Assembly: GCF_018100805.1 (NCBI RefSeq)
Contig: NZ_JAGJEA010000011.1
Span: 62,001-126,000 of the forward strand
Origin: Aquimarina sp. MMG016
GTDB lineage: Bacteria > Bacteroidota > Bacteroidia > Flavobacteriales > Flavobacteriaceae
Length of the DNA: 64,000 nucleotides
Direction of reading: 5' to 3'
Shown: positions 45,124 through 54,124 of the stretch, one piece after another
Numbering within the stretch: the stretch's first letter is position 1
Layout of the letters: every line of letters begins with the position of its first letter
Notes under the pieces: model-generated
Told to the model about the DNA's origin: nothing
Seen by the model: the letters and a program-made list of their open reading frames with translations, nothing else
Database searches by the model: none
Translations under genes and position numbers: made by a program

Positions 45124-46047
45124 CTAACCTGCCATATCAATATCCTTAAGCTTATTCTCTTCAGCTTGTTTAGCTTTTTGCTCTGCATATTCAAAACCCT
45201 GTCGCCACCAATTACGCATTAGTTTTTTATTAAACACTAGTGAATTTTCAGTAAGTTTAGATGGTGTGTAATATAAATTTAAAGCTACATCCTTATGAGT
45301 AGCTGCTAATTTGCCCAATACTGTATCATGACCTTCTACCTGATCAAGCATATAACTAAATAAATTTACCATTAAAGAAAATGGGTTTTTGCCTAATACT
45401 TTTTGATATTCCATATTCTCAGACTCAAGAATAATAGCATCAACTTCTGTTGCTCCTCGTTTTATTGCCTCTCGAATAGGCACCATACAACCAAAGCCGC
45501 CATCGGCATATTCACAATTGTTTTTGGTTGCCAAACTCATAAAAGGCACATAATTACAAGATATCCAAATCCAATCACAAAAATCTTCATAAGAGAAATC
45601 ATTAATTGATTTATATTCTGTCCTGTTTTTGGTTAGATTAGATACAGTAACCACCACATCCTTTACTTGTTTTCGAGCGGCCAAAAAATCTGCTTCAGAA
45701 AAGCTCCTACGTATACTCCGTCTTAGGTTTTTACTTTCACCAAATGTTCGTTTTTTCTTTAAAAACTGCCATAACGATGAGAAAAAGTTTATAGATACAA
45801 ACTCTCTGTTTCCTTTTTTACGAACCACAAACGGGTTAACATTGAAAATAGTTTTTTGGGTAACGTTAGTATAAATATCATATACTCTATCAATATTGCC
45901 CAATGCCAGATGTGGAATCAAAAGGCTACCTGTAGAAGTCCCTAGGAAAAGATCATACTCCCTTCCTTGCTCCTGCATCAAATATTGTGCAACACCACCA
46001 GCATAAGCTCCTTTACTACCGCCTCCAGAAATTACCAATGCTCTCAT
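45124..46047 (-). CDS. Patatin-like phospholipase (copy B)
   Basis: 307 residues from ATG at 46047. Patatin fold: GGGSKG oxyanion loop (8-13), nucleophile Ser38 in GTSTGS, and catalytic Asp in YADGGFG. Active as an acyl hydrolase on lipids in this family. No signal peptide, so cytoplasmic. It starts 7 bp after the stop of patatin copy A, and the two share the first 18 residues almost exactly, a tandem duplication. The tail has a Lys-rich helix (EYAEQKAKQAEENKLKDI). Confidence 0.92.
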   Translation of the reverse strand: MRALVISGGGSKGAYAGGVAQYLMQEQGREYDLFLGTSTGSLLIPHLALGNIDRVYDIYTNVTQKTIFNVNPFVVRKKGNREFVSINFFSSLWQFLKKKRTFGESKNLRRSIRRSFSEADFLAARKQVKDVVVTVSNLTKNRTEYKSINDFSYEDFCDWIWISCNYVPFMSLATKNNCEYADGGFGCMVPIREAIKRGATEVDAIILESENMEYQKVLGKNPFSLMVNLFSYMLDQVEGHDTVLGKLAATHKDVALNLYYTPSKLTENSLVFNKKLMRNWWRQGFEYAEQKAKQAEENKLKDIDMAG

Positions 46048-46054
46048 ACTTATA

Positions 46055-46948
46055 TTATAAAGGATTAGAATTATTTTTTTGCTTGGCAAATTTATAACCA
46101 TTTGCCCACCATTCCGTCATCTTTTCTTTATCAAAAACTAATGAATTTGTAGTTAATACAGTTGGAGTATAATATAAATCCATAGTTACATCCTTTTGCA
46201 TAGCATGATACTTACCTATTCTAATATTTTGTACTTCGATTTTATCCATCATAAAATTTACCATATTTGTTATCAAAGAAAAAGGGTTTTTAGTTGGCAT
46301 ACGATTTAGATAATTGACTTCGGTTTCTAAAACAATTACATCTAGCTCTGTGGCTCCTCTCTTAATTGCTTCTTCGATAGGAACCATAGAACCCAAACCT
46401 CCATCCACATAATCACAATTATTTTTTCGCACTAAACTCATAAAAGGTGGATAATTACACGATATCCAGATCCAATCTAAAAAATCTTCGTACTCACAAT
46501 CTTTTAACAACTTGTATTCCACTTCATTTGTAGAAAGATTAGTCACCGTAACAATTACATCTACCGATTCTGATTTTAATATCTCAAAGTCTTCAATAGA
46601 AATAGCACTTGCGATTAAATCTCTAAGATTACTACTATCTCCAAAAGATTTTCTTTTCTTTAATAGATTTCGCAATACATTAAAATGATTGATACTGATA
46701 TTGATATACCCTCTTTTCTTTTTAATAATAAAAGGACAATTACTAAATATTGAAGATTGGTTAACTGATGTATAAAAATGTTTAATTTCTTCAAGTTTGG
46801 ATAACGCCAAATGAGATACTAAAAGACTTCCTGTAGATGTCCCAAGGAACAAATCATACTTTTTCCCTAAATCATTGATTAAATATTGTGCAACACCTCC
46901 TGCAAAGGCTCCTTTACTTCCTCCTCCAGAAATTACTAATGCACGCAT
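46055..46948 (-). CDS. Patatin-like phospholipase (copy A)
   Basis: 297 residues. GGGSKG (8-13), Ser38 in GTSTGS and Asp182 in YVDGGLG make up the oxyanion hole and Ser-Asp dyad. It is a tandem paralogue of copy B: FVI-KK, SFG-S-NLR, DWIWISCNY-PFMSL and the LYYTP-LT-NSLVF segments are common. It lies 9 bp downstream of the M1 aminopeptidase, so the order aminopeptidase, patatin A, patatin B is one likely transcript. Confidence 0.92.
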   Translation of the reverse strand: MRALVISGGGSKGAFAGGVAQYLINDLGKKYDLFLGTSTGSLLVSHLALSKLEEIKHFYTSVNQSSIFSNCPFIIKKKRGYINISINHFNVLRNLLKKRKSFGDSSNLRDLIASAISIEDFEILKSESVDVIVTVTNLSTNEVEYKLLKDCEYEDFLDWIWISCNYPPFMSLVRKNNCDYVDGGLGSMVPIEEAIKRGATELDVIVLETEVNYLNRMPTKNPFSLITNMVNFMMDKIEVQNIRIGKYHAMQKDVTMDLYYTPTVLTTNSLVFDKEKMTEWWANGYKFAKQKNNSNPL

Positions 46949-46957
46949 AGACGACAG

Positions 46958-49048
46958 TTATGGGGTTAACTTTTTTTGTAAAAAATCTTGTTGATCCTTC
47001 GGCAAACTGTCCTTTAAAACTACATATTTCTTTTTATATTTTTCTTTCTTTAATAAATTATTCAAAATTTTTCTACACGTATCTCTAAATCTCCAGTTAT
47101 AGTGAGTAGCTCCATCTACAAGATCAGTTAAAGATTGATCAGAAAAAGCGTTCAGGCTTTCTAAATAAGTAAAAGCATTCTCTCTAGTAGTAAAATGGTA
47201 ATCAGACGAAGTATAACCAGATAATTCATTATAAAACTGCTGATGTTTATCAGTCTGGTAATTTTCTGTACTAAGTGCCAATACCAACCAGAGTATTCGA
47301 ATATTCTTGTCATTAAAACCTAAAATATCCTTAGTGTCTTCTAAATATTTTTTTCTTTCCTTAGGGAAATTCGCCCAAAGATGATATAATGCAGGCTCTA
47401 TAGTCGCATAAGAATCATCTTTTAACAAAGATTCATATTGATCCTTGAGGCCTCGAGGAATAGCACTCATCGTATTCGCAATTGCTTGACGAACAAAAAT
47501 ATTATTGGTCTCAAAAGCCTTATCATAAAGTGCTATAGCTTCTTGCGAAGTGTCTCCAGATAATTGGTAAATCACCTCCTGCCCTATATAATCATTTACT
47601 GGAAAATCCAATGACTTAGCTAATACTCCCCATTTACCAGCTAGTGGTTGGGTTCGCTCTCCTGCTAAACTCAGGTATTTTTTAATAAACTCAGATTTAG
47701 TTAAAATATCCAGTGCTTCCTTGGATGGAAACTTTACATTTTCTAACCATAATTTTCTAAATTCGGACAAATCCTTACCACTAACTTCTTCAGCAATGGC
47801 AAAGAAATTATCCGTATTTGCATTTTGGAATTTATGTTTTTCTAGGTAATTATGAATGGTAATCTTAAAACTAGTCTCTCCTATTAAGTTTCTAAGTGCA
47901 TAAATCGCCCAGGCTCCTCTTTCATAAAAAGTCAGCGAACTTGCATTTGGATTCAATAAAGAAGTAGCATTAGAAGTCTTAGATAATTCTGTGAGCTGTT
48001 CTGCACTCTCATATAGTTTATAAAGAAAATAATCTTCTCCAAAAATTTCTTTTTCAGCCAACAGCGCGTAATAAGTTGCAAACCCCTCCTGAAGCCAATG
48101 ATGCGTCCCTTCGGTCTCTGTTACTAAATTCCCAAACCATTGATGTGCAAGTTCATGAGCATTAATATTGATATAATTTCGATCACTAAATGCAATCTTA
48201 TCCACTACAAAAGCATCAGAAAAGATAGTAGCACCCGTGTTTTCCATACCTGCATATAAAAAATCCTTTACCGGAATTTGCTTGTAATTTTGCCAAGGAT
48301 ATGCAACACCAATCTCTTTTTCAAAAAAATCAAATATTCGCTTGCTATCTTTATAAGTATACTCTACTTTTTCTTTGTCTTCAGGATAGTAATACATTTC
48401 CAAAGGGATTCCACTTGCAGAAGTCTCCACTACTTTTTCGTATTTACCAATTGCAAATGCTACTAAATAACTACTCATGGGCTTTTGCATATCATATTGC
48501 CAGCTTTGGATAGAGTCATTTACAGCTTCAACTTTGGTAAGTTTCCCATTGGCAATAACCTCATATCCTTTTTGATAATTGATCGTAAGGTCAAACTCTA
48601 CTTTTTCATTCATATCATCGAGACTTGGCAGCCAATTAGAAGTATATTTCCCTTGTCCTTGTGTCCAGATCTGATCATTACCTTGATAATCCTTTATAAA
48701 ATATAATGCTTTTCTTGGTTTAGCTCTATATGTTACAACTACTTCATGGGTAGAATTTATCTTAAAATCTGAAGCTATAAATAGTTTCTTTTTATCATAA
48801 GTAAACTCAGGCTTCTTACCATCCAAAAGCACACTTTCTATTTGCATTTGTTGTGCATCTATATAAATGGAGGATTCAGGTTTTAGTATTTTGAAGGTAT
48901 ATCTTACTTTTCCTTTTACAGTTTTGGTTTTAGCAGTAATTTTCACTTCAGCTTTAGCCTTAAGAAAATCCACTGAATCCAATTGCTGCGCCATACTTCC
49001 GAAGGAAATACAACATAAAAACACATATAAAATAATTCGCATATTCAT
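46958..49048 (-). CDS. M1-family metallopeptidase (aminopeptidase)
   Basis: 696 residues. Signal peptide (about 1-21, GSMAQQ). An M1 N-terminal beta domain precedes the catalytic domain with the exopeptidase motif GMEN (267-270), zinc motif HELAH (298-302) and the third ligand Glu321 in LQEGFATYY. The C-terminal helical part completes the fold. It should remove N-terminal residues from peptides in the periplasm. It is divergent from recG (about 100 bp) and upstream of two patatin genes. Confidence 0.93.
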   Translation of the reverse strand: MNMRIILYVFLCCISFGSMAQQLDSVDFLKAKAEVKITAKTKTVKGKVRYTFKILKPESSIYIDAQQMQIESVLLDGKKPEFTYDKKKLFIASDFKINSTHEVVVTYRAKPRKALYFIKDYQGNDQIWTQGQGKYTSNWLPSLDDMNEKVEFDLTINYQKGYEVIANGKLTKVEAVNDSIQSWQYDMQKPMSSYLVAFAIGKYEKVVETSASGIPLEMYYYPEDKEKVEYTYKDSKRIFDFFEKEIGVAYPWQNYKQIPVKDFLYAGMENTGATIFSDAFVVDKIAFSDRNYININAHELAHQWFGNLVTETEGTHHWLQEGFATYYALLAEKEIFGEDYFLYKLYESAEQLTELSKTSNATSLLNPNASSLTFYERGAWAIYALRNLIGETSFKITIHNYLEKHKFQNANTDNFFAIAEEVSGKDLSEFRKLWLENVKFPSKEALDILTKSEFIKKYLSLAGERTQPLAGKWGVLAKSLDFPVNDYIGQEVIYQLSGDTSQEAIALYDKAFETNNIFVRQAIANTMSAIPRGLKDQYESLLKDDSYATIEPALYHLWANFPKERKKYLEDTKDILGFNDKNIRILWLVLALSTENYQTDKHQQFYNELSGYTSSDYHFTTRENAFTYLESLNAFSDQSLTDLVDGATHYNWRFRDTCRKILNNLLKKEKYKKKYVVLKDSLPKDQQDFLQKKLTP

Positions 49049-49144
49049 TTCTAATCAAATGTTCTGCCAAAATAACGAATTTAACACGGTTATGTGGCAA
49101 ATTTTGCTTTGAACTATATTTTAATAAATACTATATTCGTTATA

Positions 49145-51247
49145 ATGAATCCGAATATTTTACAAACTCCAATTGATTATCTAAAAGGTGTTGGGCCATC
49201 GAGAGCTTCTCTTTTGAGATCAGAATTAGGGATTCATACATATCAAGATCTGGTCAACTTATTTCCGAATAGATATATCGATAAGACGCAATACTACAAA
49301 ATCAATCAATTACAACGTAATTCTGCAGAAGTGCAAATCATCGGAAAAATTGTACATCTAAAAACTGTAGAACAGAAACGTGGTAAAAGACTAGTTGCTA
49401 AATTCATTGATGATACCGGAGAAATGGAATTGGTGTGGTTTAGAGGCCATAAATGGATTAGAGACAATCTAAAGTTAAATACTACTTATGTGATTTTTGG
49501 GAAAACCAAATATTATAATGGCTTTAGTATGCCACATCCGGAGATGGAACTGCTATCTGAACATGAACAAAATCTGAGAACTGCGATGCAACCGGTCTAC
49601 CCATCTACAGAAAAGCTTTCTAATAAAGGAGTCACCAATCGAGTGGTGATGAAAATGATGCAACAACTGTTTGTAGAAACCAAAGTCAGGTTTTATGATA
49701 CGCTTTCTTCTGAAATTCTAGAAGAATTAAAATTAATTTCTAAAAGCGAAGCTGTTTTTAATATTCATTTTCCGAAGAGCCAGGATTTATTATCAAAAGC
49801 TCAATTCAGGCTAAAATTCGAAGAGTTATTTTATATTCAATTACAGCTTATTACCAAAAAGCTAATTCGAAAACAAAAGATCAAAGGCTTCCCATTTACA
49901 GAAGTTGGAGAATACTTCAATAATTTTTATAAAAATCATTTACCCTTTGAACTCACTAATGCTCAGAAACGTGTTATTAAAGAAATACGCAATGATATTG
50001 GCAGCAGTGCCCAGATGAATCGATTACTACAAGGAGATGTAGGCTCTGGTAAAACAATTGTGGGATTAATGACGATGTTATTGGCTATAGATAATGATTT
50101 TCAGGCATGTTTAATGGCTCCCACTGCAATTCTGGCAAATCAGCATTACATGGGAATAACAGAACTTACTAAAGATCTGGATATTAATGTAAAATTATTA
50201 ATGGGAAGTTCTACTGCAAAAGAACGTCGTGAAATCCATCAGGAATTAGAAGAAGGAACATTACATATTTTGATAGGCACCCATGCGATACTAGAAGATA
50301 AAGTAAAATTTAAAAATCTTGGATTAGCAATTATTGATGAACAACATCGATTTGGCGTAGCTCAACGTGCTAAACTTTGGCATAAAAATACCTATCCTCC
50401 ACATATTTTAGTAATGACAGCAACACCAATACCCAGAACATTAGCTATGAGTTTATATGGTGATCTGGATATCTCGATCATCGATGAATTACCACCTGGT
50501 CGTAAAGCTATTAAGACGGTACACAGATATGACAGTAATCGTCTAAAAGTATTTAAGTTCATCGCAGATGAAATCAAAAAAGGACGACAAATCTATATTG
50601 TATATCCTTTAATACAGGAATCCGAAGCTATGGATTATAAAGATTTGATGGATGGCTATGAAAGCATTGCTCGTTCCTTCCCTGCTCCTGAATATCAAAT
50701 TTCTATTGTGCACGGTAAAATGAAACCTGCTGATAAAGATTATGAGATGGAACGTTTTGTAAAAGGTGAAACTCAGATTATGGTTGCTACAACCGTAATC
50801 GAAGTAGGTGTCAATGTTCCTAATGCTAGTGTTATGATTATAGAAAGTGCTGAACGTTTTGGACTATCACAATTACATCAATTAAGAGGGCGCGTGGGTC
50901 GTGGTGCCGAGCAAAGTTTTTGTATTCTAATGACTAGTCATAAACTTTCTGCGGATAGTAAAACCAGACTAGAAACGATGGTGCGTACCAATGATGGGTT
51001 TGATATTGCAGAAGTTGACTTAAAACTAAGAGGGCCAGGTGATATTATGGGAACACAACAAAGTGGTGTATTAAATCTAAAAATCGCTGATATTGTTAGA
51101 GATAATGATATACTCAAAACAGCAAGACACTATGCAATGAAAATTTTAAGCGAAGACCCTTCTCTAGCTAAAGAAAAGAATAAAGTATTACTGTATACAT
51201 ATCAGCAATTAGCAAAACACAAGAATATCTGGAATTATATTAGCTAG
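49145..51247 (+). CDS. recG: ATP-dependent DNA helicase RecG
   Basis: 700 residues from ATG at 49145 (MNPNILQTPIDYLKGVGPSRASLL). The wedge OB domain (about 60-160) is followed by superfamily 2 helicase motifs: QGDVGSGKT (Walker A), MAPTAILANQH, DEQHRFGV (the RecG-type DExQ box), TATPIPRTLAM, VYPLIQESE, ATTVIEVGVNVPNA and QLRGRVGRG. The protein remodels stalled forks and Holliday junctions. The upstream alternative start at 49094 lies in the divergent promoter region and is not used here. Confidence 0.96.
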   Translation: MNPNILQTPIDYLKGVGPSRASLLRSELGIHTYQDLVNLFPNRYIDKTQYYKINQLQRNSAEVQIIGKIVHLKTVEQKRGKRLVAKFIDDTGEMELVWFRGHKWIRDNLKLNTTYVIFGKTKYYNGFSMPHPEMELLSEHEQNLRTAMQPVYPSTEKLSNKGVTNRVVMKMMQQLFVETKVRFYDTLSSEILEELKLISKSEAVFNIHFPKSQDLLSKAQFRLKFEELFYIQLQLITKKLIRKQKIKGFPFTEVGEYFNNFYKNHLPFELTNAQKRVIKEIRNDIGSSAQMNRLLQGDVGSGKTIVGLMTMLLAIDNDFQACLMAPTAILANQHYMGITELTKDLDINVKLLMGSSTAKERREIHQELEEGTLHILIGTHAILEDKVKFKNLGLAIIDEQHRFGVAQRAKLWHKNTYPPHILVMTATPIPRTLAMSLYGDLDISIIDELPPGRKAIKTVHRYDSNRLKVFKFIADEIKKGRQIYIVYPLIQESEAMDYKDLMDGYESIARSFPAPEYQISIVHGKMKPADKDYEMERFVKGETQIMVATTVIEVGVNVPNASVMIIESAERFGLSQLHQLRGRVGRGAEQSFCILMTSHKLSADSKTRLETMVRTNDGFDIAEVDLKLRGPGDIMGTQQSGVLNLKIADIVRDNDILKTARHYAMKILSEDPSLAKEKNKVLLYTYQQLAKHKNIWNYIS

Positions 51248-51261
51248 ATTATAAAAATTAA

Positions 51262-51768
51262 TTAATAATCTTCCTTTCTTACCGCATACACTAACTCATC
51301 CTCATATTCTCCAAACTTAAAAAACGTTTTTTCAAATCTGGCTTCCAGTTTAAAACCTGTTTTCTCTAATACTTTTTGTGATCCAATATTACTTCCGTAT
51401 GGCCTTGCAAAAATTCTATTAATATCAATCTTTGCAAAACCATAATCTATTATCTCTTTTATAGCTTGAGTCATAATCCCTCTGCCCCAAAAAGGTTCTG
51501 CCAACCAATATCCCAACTCAGCATTCTTACATTCTACATCAGTGTGAGGATGTAAACCAATTCCACCACAGACTTCACCATTAATTTCGATGGCAAAAAT
51601 ATGTGCAGTTTTATCTTCTAGGGTATAATTTATAAAACGTACACCATCCTCTTCTGTATATGGATACGGAAATTTATTAGTTAAGTTTCTCGCTATTTTA
51701 TAATTATTAGCATAAACAACTAAGTTTTCCAGATCATCCATTTTCCAAGGTCTTAGAACCAATTCCAT
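51262..51768 (-). CDS. GNAT family N-acetyltransferase (RimJ-like)
   Basis: 168 residues from ATG at 51768. GNAT fold with the acetyl-CoA loop region: AHIFAIEINGEVCGGIGLH, ELGYWLAEPFWGRGIMTQAIKEIIDYGF and the C-terminal NIGSQKVLEKTGFKLEARFEK, typical of ribosomal-protein-type (RimJ/RimL) acetyltransferases. The acceptor is unknown. The upstream frame to 51795 is excluded because the -7 element at 51803-51810 would put the transcription start there. Confidence 0.92.
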   Translation of the reverse strand: MELVLRPWKMDDLENLVVYANNYKIARNLTNKFPYPYTEEDGVRFINYTLEDKTAHIFAIEINGEVCGGIGLHPHTDVECKNAELGYWLAEPFWGRGIMTQAIKEIIDYGFAKIDINRIFARPYGSNIGSQKVLEKTGFKLEARFEKTFFKFGEYEDELVYAVRKEDY

Positions 51769-51802
51769 ATCTGTGAGTATTACTTTTACGAACAATTAAG
51801 CA

Positions 51803-51810
51803 CAAAATTA
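51803..51810 (-). promoter_or_regulatory. -7 element of the GNAT gene promoter
   Basis: TAATTTTG on the minus strand fits TAnnTTTG; it lies 35 nt before the ATG at 51768 and separates this gene from the SMODS-SLATT gene upstream. Confidence 0.5.
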
Positions 51811-51878
51811 GTCTTAATCTAATTCAAAAAAATAGATGAAAGTAGAATTTATATCATATTCAATATAATAAGATATTA

Positions 51879-53348
51879 TTATTGATTTCCTAAAAGGTTC
51901 TGTTCTTGTTGTTCCATAAAAAATTTATTTCCTTGCCAAATAGGAACTTTAATTTTCGGATGTAAAGGCACTGATGATTCATCAGAAATTTCATGTGGCC
52001 TATTAAAGATCTTAGAAGTTTCAAGATATGTTTTGCTAATAAAAACTGATGTCCCTGAATACACACCTCTCAATCTACTTTGTAACACTTCTTTTTTCTC
52101 TCTTAAGATTGCTACATTAGTGTTTTTATTATTGAGCTCATATAACAAATTTCTATATTGTTTCTGAATATCTAACAACTCTATAGCTGATTCTTTATGT
52201 TTTCTGATAACAGTACTAAAATTAAACCTTTGCACATATAAGTTAAAAACAAATAGCATTACAGAAACTCCAAAAACAATAACGCCTAAATTAAAATCAT
52301 CAGTATTTCCTATAATCATCAGACCTATTACAATCATGGTTGCAAAAAACACCTGAGTAGCCTTACTTATATATCCTTTTTGCCTAAGTATATTAGCGCA
52401 TTTCAATTCTGCCTTATGAAAACGTTCTACTTTTTGACACAGCTTTTTTATCTGGTTTTCTAACAATATAGATTCTGGAAATTTATTACCAAATATTTCT
52501 CGCCATTTTTGTCTTGACTTCCAGTATTTATTTTTTCGTTGCAGATCGATTGCATTTTTTGTGTTATAATAAGCTACTATTGCCTTGTACCTAAAATTTT
52601 CAACGTTTTTTATTACTCGTCCACTACCTAAAACTTCCCAAGAAATCTTAGAAGGCTTTTGGTTTTTTAAATATTCAAAAAACTCCACACACATTAAATC
52701 ATAATTTTTATAATGACAATTTCTATGCTGCCATTGCATCAAAAAATCATAAGCAAATGTATCCAGAAGGACATCTTTAATTGGTACATTGCAATTCCTT
52801 TTCCAGGAATGAATCATTTTACACAACTGTTGTAGATTATTGTTTGTTATTTGATTACCCAGATTAATAGCTTTCACTTCTGATATTGGATCAAACATCT
52901 TCCAACTGCCTCCAGAACTTAGATCTGCCTTTAGATAAACTTCGCGTTTATCTCTAAAAACTGGTAATACATGAATCTTAAGTTTATCAGAAAAAATGAC
53001 CGCAACGGTATTTTTTTCCTTATCAACCACTGCACTAGGGTAAATTTCTGAAATACGCTCTCTAACGTCATTAAGAAAAGCGGACTGAACGTTTGTTCCA
53101 TAGCTTTCTACTTTCTGCTTTAAAGCAATGGGCATTTCAAACATCATTTCTACTTCGTTTGCCCACGAGTTTACAGTCCGCCTTCCATAACTTCCAATAT
53201 ATATTCCACCATAAGTAGAATTCAAATTCCAATATACCTTATTCAATTTTTCGCATATAGAATTAAACCTAAGAGAAATTATAGCCTGTTTCTCTTCTGA
53301 AATGGTCAAGTTGTCACAAAACGTATTAAAATTTGCAGATACACTCAT
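51879..53348 (-). CDS. SMODS (CD-NTase-like) domain fused to a SLATT two-helix membrane effector
   Basis: 489 residues. Residues 1-295 follow the plan of bacterial CD-NTases (SMODS): GSYGRRT at 52-58, the acidic pair as E65-V-E67 instead of D-x-D, IHVLPVFR (125-132) with His126 where a third carboxylate is usual, the OAS1_C-like KMIHSWKRN (177-185) and VPIKDVLLDTFAYDFL, then W-EIFGNKFP (282-291). Residues about 300-430 resemble SLATT: helix KVERFHKAELKCANILRQ, two membrane helices (about 331-347 and 353-371), then a charged helix (IRKHKESAIELLDIQKQYRNLL). SMODS and SLATT are known partners in predicted phage-defence systems in which nucleotide signalling triggers membrane pores. Here both are on one chain and the NTase site looks degenerate. 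No other CBASS gene is adjacent. Confidence 0.8.
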   Translation of the reverse strand: MSVSANFNTFCDNLTISEEKQAIISLRFNSICEKLNKVYWNLNSTYGGIYIGSYGRRTVNSWANEVEMMFEMPIALKQKVESYGTNVQSAFLNDVRERISEIYPSAVVDKEKNTVAVIFSDKLKIHVLPVFRDKREVYLKADLSSGGSWKMFDPISEVKAINLGNQITNNNLQQLCKMIHSWKRNCNVPIKDVLLDTFAYDFLMQWQHRNCHYKNYDLMCVEFFEYLKNQKPSKISWEVLGSGRVIKNVENFRYKAIVAYYNTKNAIDLQRKNKYWKSRQKWREIFGNKFPESILLENQIKKLCQKVERFHKAELKCANILRQKGYISKATQVFFATMIVIGLMIIGNTDDFNLGVIVFGVSVMLFVFNLYVQRFNFSTVIRKHKESAIELLDIQKQYRNLLYELNNKNTNVAILREKKEVLQSRLRGVYSGTSVFISKTYLETSKIFNRPHEISDESSVPLHPKIKVPIWQGNKFFMEQQEQNLLGNQ

Positions 53349-54076
53349 AACTAATTTTTCTTTTTCATAGCATTCTTTTTACATTATCGGTAATCAAATC
53401 TGTATTCATAGGTATGTATACAAATTGATTTTAGTAAGATAAATTACTGTGAATATTCTTACAGTTTTAATGAGTTTTAAGAGTGTTGTGCGAAAGGATA
53501 AAAAACGTAAGAAAAAAGCTTCATAACTATTATGTTTCAACTTATGTTTTTTTAATCTTAATGTTAAAATATTTTATGATTTATCGCGCATTACAAATCA
53601 TAAATACAAGATGTAATTTTAAGTAAAATCATATAGTAATAATTATATTTATTAATACATAAAAAGCTACATCTCTTAAGCCTGAAACTAATTTACAAAC
53701 AAACTACAGATTTTCATTGTGGTTTTACCGTAATAATAAAAGGGATATATCCCCTATACTCTTTAACATATAAAGCAAAGTGATGATTATATCTTAAAAA
53801 TGGGGAAAATTACACCTAATTTTAAAATGAAATATTTATTAGAAAGAACTAGTTAAAAACAACAAAAACATCGATAAAGTGTAATTTTGACTAGGAAAAA
53901 AGAAGAAAAACTATTTCATTTTATATTATTTTTACTTAAAAACCTCATGAAAAATTATGGTTTTCTTCCAATTCCTTCTTGCAAGATTAAAAAAGTGTAA
54001 ATATTTTGTTAAAAAAATCCACTATTAATAACTTGCCTGGTGTACTAAAAATTGAAAGTACCAAACTTTAGAAAAC
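53349..54076. other. Gene-free region upstream of the SMODS-SLATT gene
   Basis: About 730 bp without a convincing reading frame on either strand. It is very AT-rich. A perfect 12-bp palindrome GGGATATATCCC lies at 53742-53753, and an AGATGTA/TACATCT inverted pair (around 53610 and 53670) spans about 65 bp. No exact TAnnTTTG element was found for the gene at 53348. A regulatory leader or small RNA is possible but unsupported. Confidence 0.45.
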
Positions 54077-54106
54077 AAAAAACGCCACTCTAAATAAGTG
54101 ACGTTT
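54076..54106 (-). terminator. Terminator of the endonuclease I gene
   Basis: AAACGCCACT (54080-54089) pairs with AGTGACGTTT (54097-54106) with one mismatch; on the minus strand a run of T follows. It is about 20 bp past the stop codon. Confidence 0.75.
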
Positions 54107-54124
54107 ATAAATACTTTTATTTTA

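Noticed and set aside
51879..53348. Complete CBASS operon
   Set aside because: Neighbours are a GNAT acetyltransferase with its own promoter and a secreted endonuclease; there is no separate effector, E1/E2 or HORMA/TRIP13 gene.
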